The notes: generated from the letters alone by a model not told the origin. A stretch of DNA of 64,000 nt from Desulfopila sp. IMCC35008 (GCF_010646885.2 NZ_CP050700.1:5090001-5154000); one strand, 5' to 3'; counted from the stretch's first letter, positions 37,703 to 46,839 are shown. Program-made: numbers and translations.

Positions 37703-37911
37703 TAACAGCGTAGTATCTTCCCTACCTTTCAGGTAAATAGAGAAAGGTAGCACTGTTGTGTCGTGTATGGTGGATCAAAGAGAAGTCTAAACAGTGTCAA
37801 TAGCTGAACCGGATCGTCTTGTAGGTCTTTTTCTGATTGGTATTTTCCAGAAGCTGATCATTAAGTTATCATTGCCAGGACGAAGGGCAGTTCTATTTAT
37901 CCTGTCATCAA
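37703..37911 (+). repeat. Right island-end repeat
   Basis: The segment is the inverted counterpart of 8421-8650. It starts TAACAGCGTAGTATCTTCC and ends at the truncated integrase at 37912. Confidence 0.85.
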
Positions 37912-38115
37912 CTCCGTCATACAATGGCCACAGATTTACTCAACGCTGGTGCCGACATTATAACGATCCAATACTTGTTGGGCCATAGCCGGATTAAAAC
38001 AACACTGAGGTATGCCAGGTTATCGAATCAGAGGGCTCGCATGGATTACTACCAATCAATGACCAGGGTCATGGAAATAAAAGGTAACCTGACATCGTGG
38101 AACGTCATGTGTTGA
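37912..38115 (+). pseudogene. Tyrosine recombinase, C-terminal fragment
   Basis: Only the end of an integrase remains: [16 protein letters not shown] (H-x-x-R region of the active site), [20 protein letters not shown] (catalytic His and Tyr), then a short tail. The upstream part is replaced by the island-end repeat. It belongs to a different integrase subgroup from the one at 7477-8315. Confidence 0.85.
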
Positions 38116-38540
38116 TCAACGCCGCCTGGTACAGGACGGTGTTACTATAAAAAATCTTGACTTAAAAGAAGAAAAGAAGGGATAACAAGACAACGTAATC
38201 ATCTAAAACAACAAGAAGAAACAGGGTTGTTACGTATACAAAATGGCAATGTTAACCATTTCGCAATTCCGCAAATTTATACGTCCTGTTTCTCTTCATC
38301 CACGACTACTTGCAAAGTAGCTCCAACTCACAGAGCGGCTTTACAAGATACGACTTCCCACTCAACTCATTCTAAAAATACAACACTGCGCCACCAAACC
38401 ATTTTCATTCAAGCAAATAAGATTATGCGAACGAATTGACTTGGGTCATTTCTCCTGTTAGCTGCATAGAATATGCTTTTCCAACGTACAATATCAACCC
38501 ACCGTAGAAAACTTATAATCTCTAATAGGAGGAAATGATT
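38116..38540. other. Intergenic region
   Basis: Nothing beyond short open frames is visible. The promoter for 38541 should lie here. AATAGGAGGAAATG at 38523-38536 is a strong ribosome site. Confidence 0.45.
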
Positions 38541-38822
38541 ATGTCTGGATGTGGATGTGGGTGTGGAGATGGGGCCGGGCCTTTTTCAAAAGGAAGAGAT
38601 CTGGTCGAGTTTGTCTACAATGCCCATGAGGGCACTATTCGGGATCAACCCATTCGAAACGGCGCCCTGGAAACAAAATGCCAAGGATGTGGAGAACACT
38701 TTTCACTGTCAACATACGTTGGGAGTTGTCCTCAGTGTGGTGGTGTCCACGCTGTGGCACCTATGAACCCCACAGCAGAGAATATTCAGTTCGGTGGAAA
38801 GAATTTCACCCCTTTCCTGTAA
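38541..38822 (+). CDS. Small cysteine-rich zinc-ribbon protein next to NifX-like gene
   Basis: The ATG at 38541 follows AGGAGG, giving 93 residues. The N-terminus MSGCGCGCGDGAGPF has alternating Cys-Gly. The middle has CQGCG and CPQCGG (a four-Cys zinc or Fe-S knuckle). The protein is about 140 bases upstream of the NifX-like gene and could work with it in metal-cofactor handling; this is inferred from position. Confidence 0.75.
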   Translation: MSGCGCGCGDGAGPFSKGRDLVEFVYNAHEGTIRDQPIRNGALETKCQGCGEHFSLSTYVGSCPQCGGVHAVAPMNPTAENIQFGGKNFTPFL

Positions 38823-38840
38823 CGTTTAAGTAAAACACCC

Positions 38841-38999
38841 ATGGAAAACCTTGACAAACTCTTCACCTGGTACCAAATTGGCGTAGGCAAAATATTCGCA
38901 TTACAATCTAGGGAACCTGAGATTGTTATTCACAGTCCCGTAATCAAACTAAATGGTGAAGAGAATGTCGTCCTACCTCATTGCAGTACCTTCAGATAA
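38841..38999 (+). CDS. Possible small protein overlapping the NifX-like gene
   Basis: The ATG at 38841 opens a 52-codon frame, MENLDKLFTWYQIGVGKIFA..., that ends 35 bases inside the next gene. The composition is protein-like (LQSREPEIVIHSP) and the spacing suits translational coupling. No family is recognised, and no strong ribosome site precedes it. Confidence 0.4.
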   Translation: MENLDKLFTWYQIGVGKIFALQSREPEIVIHSPVIKLNGEENVVLPHCSTFR

Positions 39000-39360
39000 C
39001 CCTGGAGGAATCGACGCCCAGCGTTCAGGTCATTTCGGTCATGCCGATCTTTATACCTTACTTGAAGTTGAAGGTGATAAAGTGGTGGGTGTCAGCACCC
39101 AGCAAAGCGTTGCTCATGACTCCGGTGGCTGTATGGCCCCGGTTCGGGCCCTGGCTGATGCCGGTGTGAAAAAGATAATTGTCGGCGGTATGGGAGCAAC
39201 CCCGCTGGCCCTTTGTGACGAGATCGGCATGACCGTCTATTTTGCACCAAAAGATGAGTATTCACTGGTCAGTGATGTTGCCGCAGCTTTTGTAGAAGGT
39301 AAGCTTCCCGTAATGGGTCACGATCAAGCTTGTGGTGGAGGAAGCAACTGTCATCATTGA
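38965..39360 (+). CDS. NifX/NafY-type dinitrogenase iron-molybdenum cofactor-binding-family protein
   Basis: From ATG 38965 (GGTGA at good spacing; an ATG at 38953 is the alternative) the product is 131 residues. It has IAVPSDNPGGIDAQRSGHFG and VAHDSGGCMAPVRALADAGV, then IIVGGMGATPLALCDEIGM, the typical pattern of the NifX-like cofactor-carrier fold, and a metal-binding tail CGGGSNCHH. Members outside nif clusters are thought to carry Fe-S or Mo-containing clusters. No nitrogenase genes are in the window; the molybdenum hydroxylase genes start 480 bases downstream. Confidence 0.85.
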   Translation: MSSYLIAVPSDNPGGIDAQRSGHFGHADLYTLLEVEGDKVVGVSTQQSVAHDSGGCMAPVRALADAGVKKIIVGGMGATPLALCDEIGMTVYFAPKDEYSLVSDVAAAFVEGKLPVMGHDQACGGGSNCHH

Positions 39361-39836
39361 CATAGAAATGGGTATCTTGAAGAGAAATTTCGAAAAGAAC
39401 GTATTCAAGGTATCCTTTAGTTGCAATCACCAACCAATAATTCTGATTATACTTCCGGTTTGTGAGGGGCTACCGGGACTAGCCCTTTAAGGGAATGATG
39501 AAGTGAAGTGCTTTTGAATAGTGTCACAACTCCTTATTCTCTCCCGGAACCATTTTTGATACTCAATTTCTTTTGAAATCAGGATAGTATTTTCCTCACG
39601 GAACACTCATGGCTTACTCCCGCCAATTTTCAGAATAATGACCAAGCCGATACCCACTCTTTCAGAACAGGATCATGGTGTCAATAATATAAAGGTTTTA
39701 CCCTGCTCTGCCAAAAGAGTGTTCTCCCCGACTAAATAGAGTATGTTCTTTCCCCCCTGTCTTCGGGTATACTCACACGAATATCCCATTAAAAGATGCT
39801 CATTGTTTAACGCGTTATCCCTTAAAGGACAGTCAT
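39361..39836. other. Intergenic region before the molybdenum hydroxylase genes
   Basis: No gene or clear hairpin is visible. The promoter for the following operon should be here. AAAGGACAG just before the ATG at 39837 is the ribosome site. Confidence 0.45.
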
Positions 39837-40628
39837 ATGCTGCAGATAAAAAATATTCTCTACGCCAAAGATTTGGAAGAGGCGTATCGGGCATACATAT
39901 CGGAGCCAGACAGTGTAGTATTAGGCGGATGCGGCTATCTCCGCCTCGGTTCCCGAAAGATAGCCACCGCCATCGATCTCAGCCATCTTAATCTTGACTT
40001 CATTGAAAAGAGAGAGGACACCATTGAGATAGGGGCCATGACGACACTACGAGCCATTGAGACCAGCCCTTTAACCTCTGATTTATGGGGCGGAATGCTT
40101 GCCAACTCCGTAAGCCATATCGTTGGGGTGCAGTTACGCAATATCGTAACTACAGGTGGTACAGTAGCCGGTCGTTACGCTTTTTCTGACCCGATAACAG
40201 CTCTATTGGCACTCGATGCGAAGGTTGCACTTTTTAATCATGGAGAGATTGACCTGGCAGATTTCCTTGAAACCAAGGGACTCCGCGATATTGTGGTCAA
40301 GATTACCATACCGGATGATGTCAGGAACGGAGCATTTGCCAGTATCCGCAAATCCAACACCGACTACGCAATACTCAATTGTGCAGTAACGGTAACAACC
40401 GATTCTTTTCGGATAGTTGTTGGCAGCAGGCCGGGCAAAGCGCAACGTGCGACCAGGGCAGAGGCATATCTGCTGGCAAACGGGCTTAATGCCGACACCG
40501 CCAGCAAAGCCGGAAAAATTGCCGCCGAGGAACTCAAGTTTGGGGACAACCCGAGAGGAAAAGGCAAATACCGGAGTGCAATTTGTCCCGTTCTGATCGA
40601 ACGTTGCCTTGCGGAGGTACATAAATGA
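39837..40628 (+). CDS. Xanthine dehydrogenase-type FAD-binding subunit
   Basis: The 263-residue protein has the FAD-binding signature of CO dehydrogenase/XDH medium subunits: VVLGGCGYLRLG near 24-35 and GGTVAGRYAFSDPITALLAL near 105-124, followed by the C-terminal domain with ARATRAEAYL. It passes electrons from the 2Fe-2S subunit to an acceptor through FAD. It overlaps the Fe-S subunit gene by four bases, so the three subunits are translated together. The length fits the YgfM-like group. Confidence 0.9.
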   Translation: MLQIKNILYAKDLEEAYRAYISEPDSVVLGGCGYLRLGSRKIATAIDLSHLNLDFIEKREDTIEIGAMTTLRAIETSPLTSDLWGGMLANSVSHIVGVQLRNIVTTGGTVAGRYAFSDPITALLALDAKVALFNHGEIDLADFLETKGLRDIVVKITIPDDVRNGAFASIRKSNTDYAILNCAVTVTTDSFRIVVGSRPGKAQRATRAEAYLLANGLNADTASKAGKIAAEELKFGDNPRGKGKYRSAICPVLIERCLAEVHK

Positions 40629-41074
40629 AGCTTGAAACAACGATCAACAACCGTACGGTAACGCTTGACTTCCCCCCGGGTGAAGCCCTTTACGATACGC
40701 TCAGGCGTTACGGCTATTTGGGGGTAAAGCAAGGCTGTGAGACCTCCTCCTGCGGCTTGTGTACCGTCTGGGTTGATCAGAAACCGGTTCTCTCCTGCTC
40801 AACCCTCACCGCGCGAATGGCAAACTGCGTCATAACCACCATCGAGGGTGTCCAGGATGAAGCATCCGACTTCGCCCGTTTCATGGTAGAGGAAGGGGCC
40901 GAACAATGCGGTTTCTGTTCCCCCGGATTCACCATGACAGTACTTGCCATGAAAAATGAACTCGACCATCCTACCGAGGAGGCTATGAACCATTATCTCG
41001 CCGGTAATCTCTGCCGCTGTTCCGGGTATAAGTCCCAAATGCGGGCAATAAAAAAATATATGGGGGTTGAGTAA
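40625..41074 (+). CDS. Xanthine dehydrogenase-type 2Fe-2S subunit
   Basis: The 149-residue protein has both cluster motifs. The plant-ferredoxin-type site is C38, C43, C46 and C58 (GCETSSCGLCTVW). The helical-domain site is C95, C98, C130 and C132 (CGFCSPGF and LCRCSGY). It carries electrons from molybdenum to FAD. It overlaps the genes on both sides. Confidence 0.95.
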   Translation: MKLETTINNRTVTLDFPPGEALYDTLRRYGYLGVKQGCETSSCGLCTVWVDQKPVLSCSTLTARMANCVITTIEGVQDEASDFARFMVEEGAEQCGFCSPGFTMTVLAMKNELDHPTEEAMNHYLAGNLCRCSGYKSQMRAIKKYMGVE

Positions 41075-43383
41075 TGAATTTTGTCGGCAAACCGATTCCC
41101 AAAATTGACGGCAGGGAGCTGGTAAAGGGCACCCCGGCTTATACCAGTGATCTGGACATTACTAATAATGCTCTCATCGTTAAACTACTCAGGAGTCCGC
41201 ATGCTTCAGCCCGAATTGTCTCTATCGACGCTGCAGAAGCACGGGCTCTTCCCGGAGTTGAATGCGTACTAACCTGGGAAGATGTACCCCAAACAGAATT
41301 TACCCTTGCCGGGCAATCGTTTCCGGAACCATCTCCATACGACCGGAAAATCCTCGACCGAACTTTACGTTATGTGGGTGACGAGGTCGCCATCGTCGCA
41401 GCTGTTGATGAGGCGAGCGCCACAAGAGCCCTGGACAGGATCAAGGTCAAATACGAGATATATGAGCCGTTACTTGACGCTGAGAACGCCATTGACAACG
41501 AAATTCTCGTACATGACCGCCAGCCGTTCACCAATTTCGAGATCGGTAATGATGCCTCCAGAAACATTGCCGCAAGTCACTACACCGAACAGGGGGATGT
41601 GGAGAAGGAACTGGCAGAGAGCGATGTGATCATTGAGCAGACATATCGCACGCAACCGCAGGCTCACGCCATGATGGAGACCTACCGGGCAACCACCTCT
41701 TTTGATGTGAACGGCCGATTGCAGATAATGACCTCTACCCAGATTCCCTACCATGTTCGACGCCATCTCTCCCACATCCTCGACATCCCGAAATCGAGGA
41801 TAAAGGTACTGAAACCTCGGGTGGGCGGCGGGTTTGGTGGCAAACAGACAGCGGCCATGGAGATTTTCCCCGCCGTGATCACCATGAAAACAGGGAGACC
41901 AGCCCGACTCGTTTACACCCGTAAGGAAACTTTCAGCTGTACGACCAGTCGTCACGCCATGACACTCAAGGTACGTCTCGGCGCCGACAACAATGGGAAT
42001 ATCAAGGCGGTGGATATCTATTGTATATCTGACACCGGCGCTTATGGTGAGCACGCCCCAACCGTCTTCTGGGTCGTCGGCCAAAAGACATTACCGATGT
42101 ATGGAAATGCCAGGGCGTGCCGATATCATGGTCACGCCGTCTACACCAACAAAACACCGGGCGGGGCTCTTCGTGGTTACGGTGCAACTCAAGGGACCTT
42201 CGCTCTCGAGTCGGCTATCAACGAACTTGCAGATGCACTGCAGATCGATCCCACAGAACTACGAGCAAAAAACCTTACGCGTGAAGGGCAGAGTCATCCG
42301 GAACTATGCGGTTCCGTCCCCGGGCAACCTGCAACACTGACCAGCAGCAGTCTGCATAAATGTATCGAGAGGGGCAAACAACTGATCGGCTGGCAGGAGA
42401 ACTATCCAGCAACAAAGATCAGCGACACAAAGATGCGTGGATATGGCATGGCTGTCACCATGCAAGGCTCAGGTATCGCCAATATTGATACTGCCTCGGT
42501 CCTCATTAAACTTAATGAAGACGGTTTTTTCACACTCAGTCACTCCGCCTCGGACATGGGCCAGGGCTCGGATACCATCCAAAACCAGATAGCCGCTGAC
42601 ATCCTGGAAATTTCCATGGATGAAGTGGTGGTCTGCAGCTTTGACCTGGATACCCTTCCCTATGATCCTGGTGCCTACGCATCAAGCGGTGCCTACGTTA
42701 CCGGAAATGCCACGCGACTGGCAGCGGAAGACATGAAAAAGCAAATGTTCGAAGCGGCTGCTCGTTTTCTGAACACAGGGATTACCAACCTGACTTATGA
42801 ATCCGGCACCTTTACAATGACGGATGGCACAACCATGACCATCTCAGAACTGGCCCAAAAACTTTGCTCATTCGAGGGACAGGACCAACTCGTCGCCAAA
42901 GGGTCTTTTGGCGGCAACACCTCCCCTCCTCCTTTCATCGCAGGTTTTGCCGAGGTGGTGGTTGACCTGCAAACCGGGGTCAGCGAAGTTACCGATTTCG
43001 TCGCCGTGGTCGACTGCGGTACCGTATTAAATGAAAATCTCGCACGCATCCAGGTGGAAGGCGGTGTGGTTATGGGTATTGGACTTGGCCTGTTTGAAGA
43101 TGTTCGTTACAGTTCAAGGGGCAGACTGGCCACCGATTCTTTTATGGAATACAAAATTCCCTGCAGAGAGGATATAGGCAACATTCAGGTCGCTTTTGAA
43201 GAGAGCAACGAACCGACCGGCCCTTTTGGTGCCAAATCCGTCGGCGAGGTCGTCTGCAACACTCCGGCTCCGGCCATTGCCCACGCCATCCATAACGCTA
43301 CCAGCCACTACTTCCGGGATCTGCCGGTGACAGGCGAAAAAGTGCTGATGACCATGCTGGAAAGTGATGAAGCGGTGGGATAG
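41074..43383 (+). CDS. Molybdenum hydroxylase large subunit (xanthine dehydrogenase family)
   Basis: The 769-residue protein has the N-terminal hammerhead domain and then the molybdopterin-binding region: KPRVGGGFGGKQTA near 250, GGALRGYGATQGTF near 360, ASDMGQGSDT near 490 and GPFGAKSVGEVV near 722, the last with the catalytic Glu. It hydroxylates a C-H next to nitrogen in a heterocycle, with water as oxygen source. The neighbouring yqeC and yqeB indicate a selenium-dependent enzyme, and the purine permease points to xanthine or a related purine. The exact substrate cannot be read from the sequence. Confidence 0.93.
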   Translation: MNFVGKPIPKIDGRELVKGTPAYTSDLDITNNALIVKLLRSPHASARIVSIDAAEARALPGVECVLTWEDVPQTEFTLAGQSFPEPSPYDRKILDRTLRYVGDEVAIVAAVDEASATRALDRIKVKYEIYEPLLDAENAIDNEILVHDRQPFTNFEIGNDASRNIAASHYTEQGDVEKELAESDVIIEQTYRTQPQAHAMMETYRATTSFDVNGRLQIMTSTQIPYHVRRHLSHILDIPKSRIKVLKPRVGGGFGGKQTAAMEIFPAVITMKTGRPARLVYTRKETFSCTTSRHAMTLKVRLGADNNGNIKAVDIYCISDTGAYGEHAPTVFWVVGQKTLPMYGNARACRYHGHAVYTNKTPGGALRGYGATQGTFALESAINELADALQIDPTELRAKNLTREGQSHPELCGSVPGQPATLTSSSLHKCIERGKQLIGWQENYPATKISDTKMRGYGMAVTMQGSGIANIDTASVLIKLNEDGFFTLSHSASDMGQGSDTIQNQIAADILEISMDEVVVCSFDLDTLPYDPGAYASSGAYVTGNATRLAAEDMKKQMFEAAARFLNTGITNLTYESGTFTMTDGTTMTISELAQKLCSFEGQDQLVAKGSFGGNTSPPPFIAGFAEVVVDLQTGVSEVTDFVAVVDCGTVLNENLARIQVEGGVVMGIGLGLFEDVRYSSRGRLATDSFMEYKIPCREDIGNIQVAFEESNEPTGPFGAKSVGEVVCNTPAPAIAHAIHNATSHYFRDLPVTGEKVLMTMLESDEAVG

Positions 43384-44098
43384 AGATGTATCCTTTCTTG
43401 CAGCATTCGCGATACAAAGAGGAGATCTCATTTGTCTGAGCGGAGCCGGAGGCAAAACCTCTCTCATGTATCATCTTGCTCAGGAAGCACGTGACATGGA
43501 TTTCAGGGTACTCGTTACAACAACCACAAGGATACTGGTACCGGCAAGGAATCAATATGACCGGATCGATCTGAGCGGAATGTTGTTTGATAGCCAGCAG
43601 GAACTCGACCCAGGCATTTATGTCGGTGGCTCTAAAGCTTACAAAGATGACAAAATTACCGGTTGCTCATTTGACGTGCTGCAATCAGCGAGAGATCGGT
43701 TTGATCTTGTATTGAATGAAGCTGACGGGGCTGCCTGCAAAAGGTTGAAAGGCTGGCGGGAGAACGAACCGGTAATTCCCGAATTCACCACAAAAACCAT
43801 TGGTATTGTCGATATCAACACGATCAATATGGTCGTCAATGAACACAATGTTCACCGACTCCCCCAATTCCTCAGTTTGACCGGAGCCAGACAAGGAGAA
43901 GCCGTCACCCTCTCCCATTTACAACGACTTATTGAAGGTCGCAAAGGGATTTTTGTGAACAGTCGTGGAGAAAAAATCGTATTCTTCAATAGAATGGAAT
44001 CTGCCAATGATTTTGCTAAAGCAGCTGAGCTTCGCAATCTGCTGCCTCAGTTACAGTGCTTTGGCGGCAGTCTCCACCTGGCCGAAGTCTACAGCTGA
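43364..44098 (+). CDS. yqeC: Selenium cofactor biosynthesis protein YqeC
   Basis: The 244-residue protein begins with a P-loop LICLSGAGGKTSLMYHL at about 23-39 and continues with RVLVTTTTRI, GGSKAYKDDKITG and NEADGAACKRLKG, the YqeC pattern. YqeC is linked genetically to maturation of labile selenium in molybdenum hydroxylases. It overlaps the large-subunit gene by 20 bases. A start a few codons later cannot be excluded. Confidence 0.88.
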   Translation: MMKRWDRDVSFLAAFAIQRGDLICLSGAGGKTSLMYHLAQEARDMDFRVLVTTTTRILVPARNQYDRIDLSGMLFDSQQELDPGIYVGGSKAYKDDKITGCSFDVLQSARDRFDLVLNEADGAACKRLKGWRENEPVIPEFTTKTIGIVDINTINMVVNEHNVHRLPQFLSLTGARQGEAVTLSHLQRLIEGRKGIFVNSRGEKIVFFNRMESANDFAKAAELRNLLPQLQCFGGSLHLAEVYS

Positions 44099-44109
44099 GA
44101 CCTTACGAG

Positions 44110-44919
44110 ATGGAAGACGATAACCTGATAATCATACGTGGAGCCGGTGATATCGCCACCGCCACAATCTGCAGACTGTATAACTGCGGCTTCCGACTTC
44201 TCGTTCTTGAAACCGAGAATCCATCGGCAATCAGACGACGGGTTTCTTTGAGCGAAGCCGTGTACGACGGACAACAGACTGTGGAAGGGGTTACCGCAGA
44301 ACGTATCAGTGAACTGAGCCAAAGGCATGAGGTCTGGAACCGCAAAAATATTCCCTTATTTATTGATCCGTGCTGCAGCCACCTACATAGAATCCAGGCC
44401 GGGGTGATTGTTGATGCCATCGTAGGGAAAAAAAATTTCGGTACATACATGGCAATGGCCCCATACACCATTGCCCTTGGACCTGGATTTCATGCAGGCA
44501 GAGATGTTCACTGCGTCATCGAAACCGCCCGCGGCCACAATCTCGGCCGGTTGATCCACTCCGGCCCGCCCCTGCCCAACAGTGGCGTTCCGGGTGATAT
44601 ACAAGGTTACAGCCGGGAGCGCGTCGTACATGCTTCAGTAGCGGGCATCCTTGAAATCAAAAGGGATATCGGGAGCGCTGTACAGAAAGGTGAGATCATT
44701 GCCCGCATCGGCACAATCCCTGTCCACGCACCTCTAACCGGGCTGGTGAGGGGAATGATTCGGGATCGGTTCAGGGTGAAGGAGAACATGAAAATTGCGG
44801 ACGTCGATCCCCGCATGAACGAGCCAGAGAATTGTTTCACCATCTCAGACAAGGCACGCTGTATCTCCGGCGGCGTTCTTGAAGCCCTGCTCTCAGTTAT
44901 GAACAGGGCACATCCATAA
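44110..44919 (+). CDS. yqeB: Selenium-dependent molybdenum cofactor protein YqeB (EF2563 family)
   Basis: From ATG 44110 the product is 269 residues, with LIIIRGAGDIATATICRLY at about 6-24, LVLETENPSAIRRRVSLSEA and, later, HNLGRLIHSGPPLPNSGVPG. This is the YqeB/EF2563 family, found beside selenium-dependent molybdenum hydroxylases. The C-terminal part has a biotinyl-like segment (GEIIARIGTIPVHAPLTG). A start at 44056 would overlap yqeC by 43 bases and is less likely. Confidence 0.88.
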   Translation: MEDDNLIIIRGAGDIATATICRLYNCGFRLLVLETENPSAIRRRVSLSEAVYDGQQTVEGVTAERISELSQRHEVWNRKNIPLFIDPCCSHLHRIQAGVIVDAIVGKKNFGTYMAMAPYTIALGPGFHAGRDVHCVIETARGHNLGRLIHSGPPLPNSGVPGDIQGYSRERVVHASVAGILEIKRDIGSAVQKGEIIARIGTIPVHAPLTGLVRGMIRDRFRVKENMKIADVDPRMNEPENCFTISDKARCISGGVLEALLSVMNRAHP

Positions 44920-44926
44920 AATATTT

Positions 44927-46246
44927 CTATCCTTTAAGCTCTTCAGGCAAAACGGCATTCAGGGCAATTGATAAAACGGCAGCCGGCAGAATGCCTGAGG
45001 TAAGCAAAATCTTCAGGGTACCAGGCACATGCTGCAAAGCCTCCGGGACCGCCTGCAAACCAAGACCAATGGAAAGCGAAATAGCCAGGATCAGCATGTT
45101 GCGCCTGTTCCAGGCGACCTCGCTCAACATAGTGACACCTGCGGAGACAACCATACCGAACATAACAATCACACCGCCGCCAAGAACTGCAATGGGCATT
45201 GCGGCAATGACCGCCCCCACTTTCGGGATGAGCCCTGCCAGAACCAGAAAGAGTGCACCAAAGGTAACAACATGACGGCTCATGACACCGGTCATTGAGA
45301 TCAAACCGACATTCTGGCTAAAAGAGGTATTCGGTAATCCGCCGAATATGCCGGAAATAGCGGTTCCCAAGCCATCGGCCATGGTGCCGCCGGAGATTTC
45401 CTTATCTGTAGCCTCCCGGCCCGCACCACCTTTGGTAATTCCCGAAATATCACCCACAGTCTCAATCGCCGAGACAAACGACATCAGACACATGCCGACA
45501 ACTGCCGCCACATTAAACTCAAAACCAAAGTGGAGAGGGGATGGCATCGCAAACCAGGCAGCACCGCTCACCTTACTCAGGTTGACCATACCCATAGGAA
45601 TAGCGACCAGGTAGCCTACAACAAGTGCAACAAGAACGGCAGCCGTAGAGAACAACCCCCGGGTAAAGAATTTCAATGCCAGGGTTACAAAAATCACGAC
45701 CAGGGCCAGACTCCAGTGCTCCAATCCGCCAAATTCTGGTTTCCCCATAAGTGGTACACCACCCGCAGCATATTTGATACCAACCGGAATAAGGGAAAGG
45801 CCGATGGTAAGCACCACAATCCCTGTCACCAGGGGAGGCAACAGGTTACGAAGCCGCCCGATCACGGTTCCAAGCAAAAAATGAAATATCCCACCAATAA
45901 CAACGCCTCCGAAAAGCGCAGCCATACCCGCTGTTTTCACAATCGGTATCATGATCGGGATAAAGGCAAAACTGGTCCCCTGAACAACAGGAAGCCTTGC
46001 ACCGACCGGCCCCAATCCCACGGTCTGGAACAGTGTGGAAATACCGGCAAAAACCATGACGATCTGGATCATGTATACCATCTCAGCAGAGCCGAAGGTA
46101 AAGCCTGCAGCCAGCGAGATAATAATTGCCGGAGTTACATTGGATGCAAACATGGCAAGCACATGTTGTATCCCAAGTGGTATCGACTGGTGCAGGGGCG
46201 GCAGGTAATCTGGATTGCGTACATCTTTTTCGGTCATCGCGGACAT
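44927..46246 (-). CDS. NCS2-family xanthine/uracil permease
   Basis: The 439-residue membrane protein has about 12-14 segments and the NCS2 motifs: IPLGIQHVLAMFASNVTPA near 22-40, GARLPVVQGTSFAFIPIM near 82-99 and GLPNTSFSQNVGLISMTGV near 302-320. It imports xanthine, uric acid or a similar base by proton symport. It converges on yqeB with a seven-base gap, so it is a separate transcript, but its substrate fits the hydroxylase operon. Confidence 0.92.
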   Translation of the reverse strand: MSAMTEKDVRNPDYLPPLHQSIPLGIQHVLAMFASNVTPAIIISLAAGFTFGSAEMVYMIQIVMVFAGISTLFQTVGLGPVGARLPVVQGTSFAFIPIMIPIVKTAGMAALFGGVVIGGIFHFLLGTVIGRLRNLLPPLVTGIVVLTIGLSLIPVGIKYAAGGVPLMGKPEFGGLEHWSLALVVIFVTLALKFFTRGLFSTAAVLVALVVGYLVAIPMGMVNLSKVSGAAWFAMPSPLHFGFEFNVAAVVGMCLMSFVSAIETVGDISGITKGGAGREATDKEISGGTMADGLGTAISGIFGGLPNTSFSQNVGLISMTGVMSRHVVTFGALFLVLAGLIPKVGAVIAAMPIAVLGGGVIVMFGMVVSAGVTMLSEVAWNRRNMLILAISLSIGLGLQAVPEALQHVPGTLKILLTSGILPAAVLSIALNAVLPEELKG

Positions 46247-46300
46247 TCAAAACCTCTAGGTATATGGATCATTCCTTCATTAAGTGGTGGGACACTAAAC

Positions 46301-46827
46301 AACCCTCGTCTTTAAGACGAGGGGTTCAAGAGGGGTCGATTGGAAATCGACTGTTGTCGGCATTAACCGGTTCACCCTCATGCTCTTCAATATACTGTTG
46401 AATCATCTCATCGGTTATGTTGCCTGAACTCACGGCAAGGTAACCTCGAGCCCATAAATGCCTGCCCCAAAATTGCTTTTTTAGGTGGGTAAATTCGGAC
46501 AATAGGACCCGCGAGCTGATTCCTTTTAACCATTGAACGATTTTACTTATATTCTGGGTCGGTCGATACCCTATAAACATATGAACATGATCGCTCGCTA
46601 CTTTGCCAGAGATCACTTCAAGTTCATGTTCATATGCAATTTGCCTGAGGATATCACGAGTGCGCACAGCAACTTCACCCTTCAGTACCTTTTTTCGATA
46701 CTTGGGGATCCAAATTATGTGCACCTTCAGGTCTGTTTTTGTATGAGATCCAAGTCTGTAACGTCGCATAGCGACAATTTTAATCTTCTCTTCGCCTAAA
46801 GGCGAGGGGTTTCAACCATCCCCGACG
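46301..46827 (-). mobile_element. IS200-type element
   Basis: One HUH transposase gene is bounded by two hairpins. CCTCGTCTT-T-AAGACGAGG lies at 46304-46322 and CTTCGCC/GGCGAGG near 46790-46806, both followed by GGGGTT(T)CAA. The limits given are approximate. A 12-base direct repeat GGGACACTAAAC occurs just outside both ends (46289-46300 and 46828-46839). Confidence 0.85.
46326..46769 (-). CDS. tnpA: IS200/IS605-family transposase TnpA (Y1 HUH)
   Basis: The 147-residue protein has the HUH motif DHVHMFIGY (about residues 60-68) and the catalytic Tyr in DEMIQQYIEEHEG near 126. It is a complete Y1 transposase that works on single-stranded DNA at the terminal hairpins. No TnpB is present. Confidence 0.95.
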   Translation of the reverse strand: MRRYRLGSHTKTDLKVHIIWIPKYRKKVLKGEVAVRTRDILRQIAYEHELEVISGKVASDHVHMFIGYRPTQNISKIVQWLKGISSRVLLSEFTHLKKQFWGRHLWARGYLAVSSGNITDEMIQQYIEEHEGEPVNADNSRFPIDPS

Positions 46828-46839
46828 GGGACACTAAAC

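Noticed and set aside
20260-38120. CRISPR array
   Set aside because: The island repeats are gene-sized cassettes; no short, regularly spaced repeats or cas genes occur in the window.
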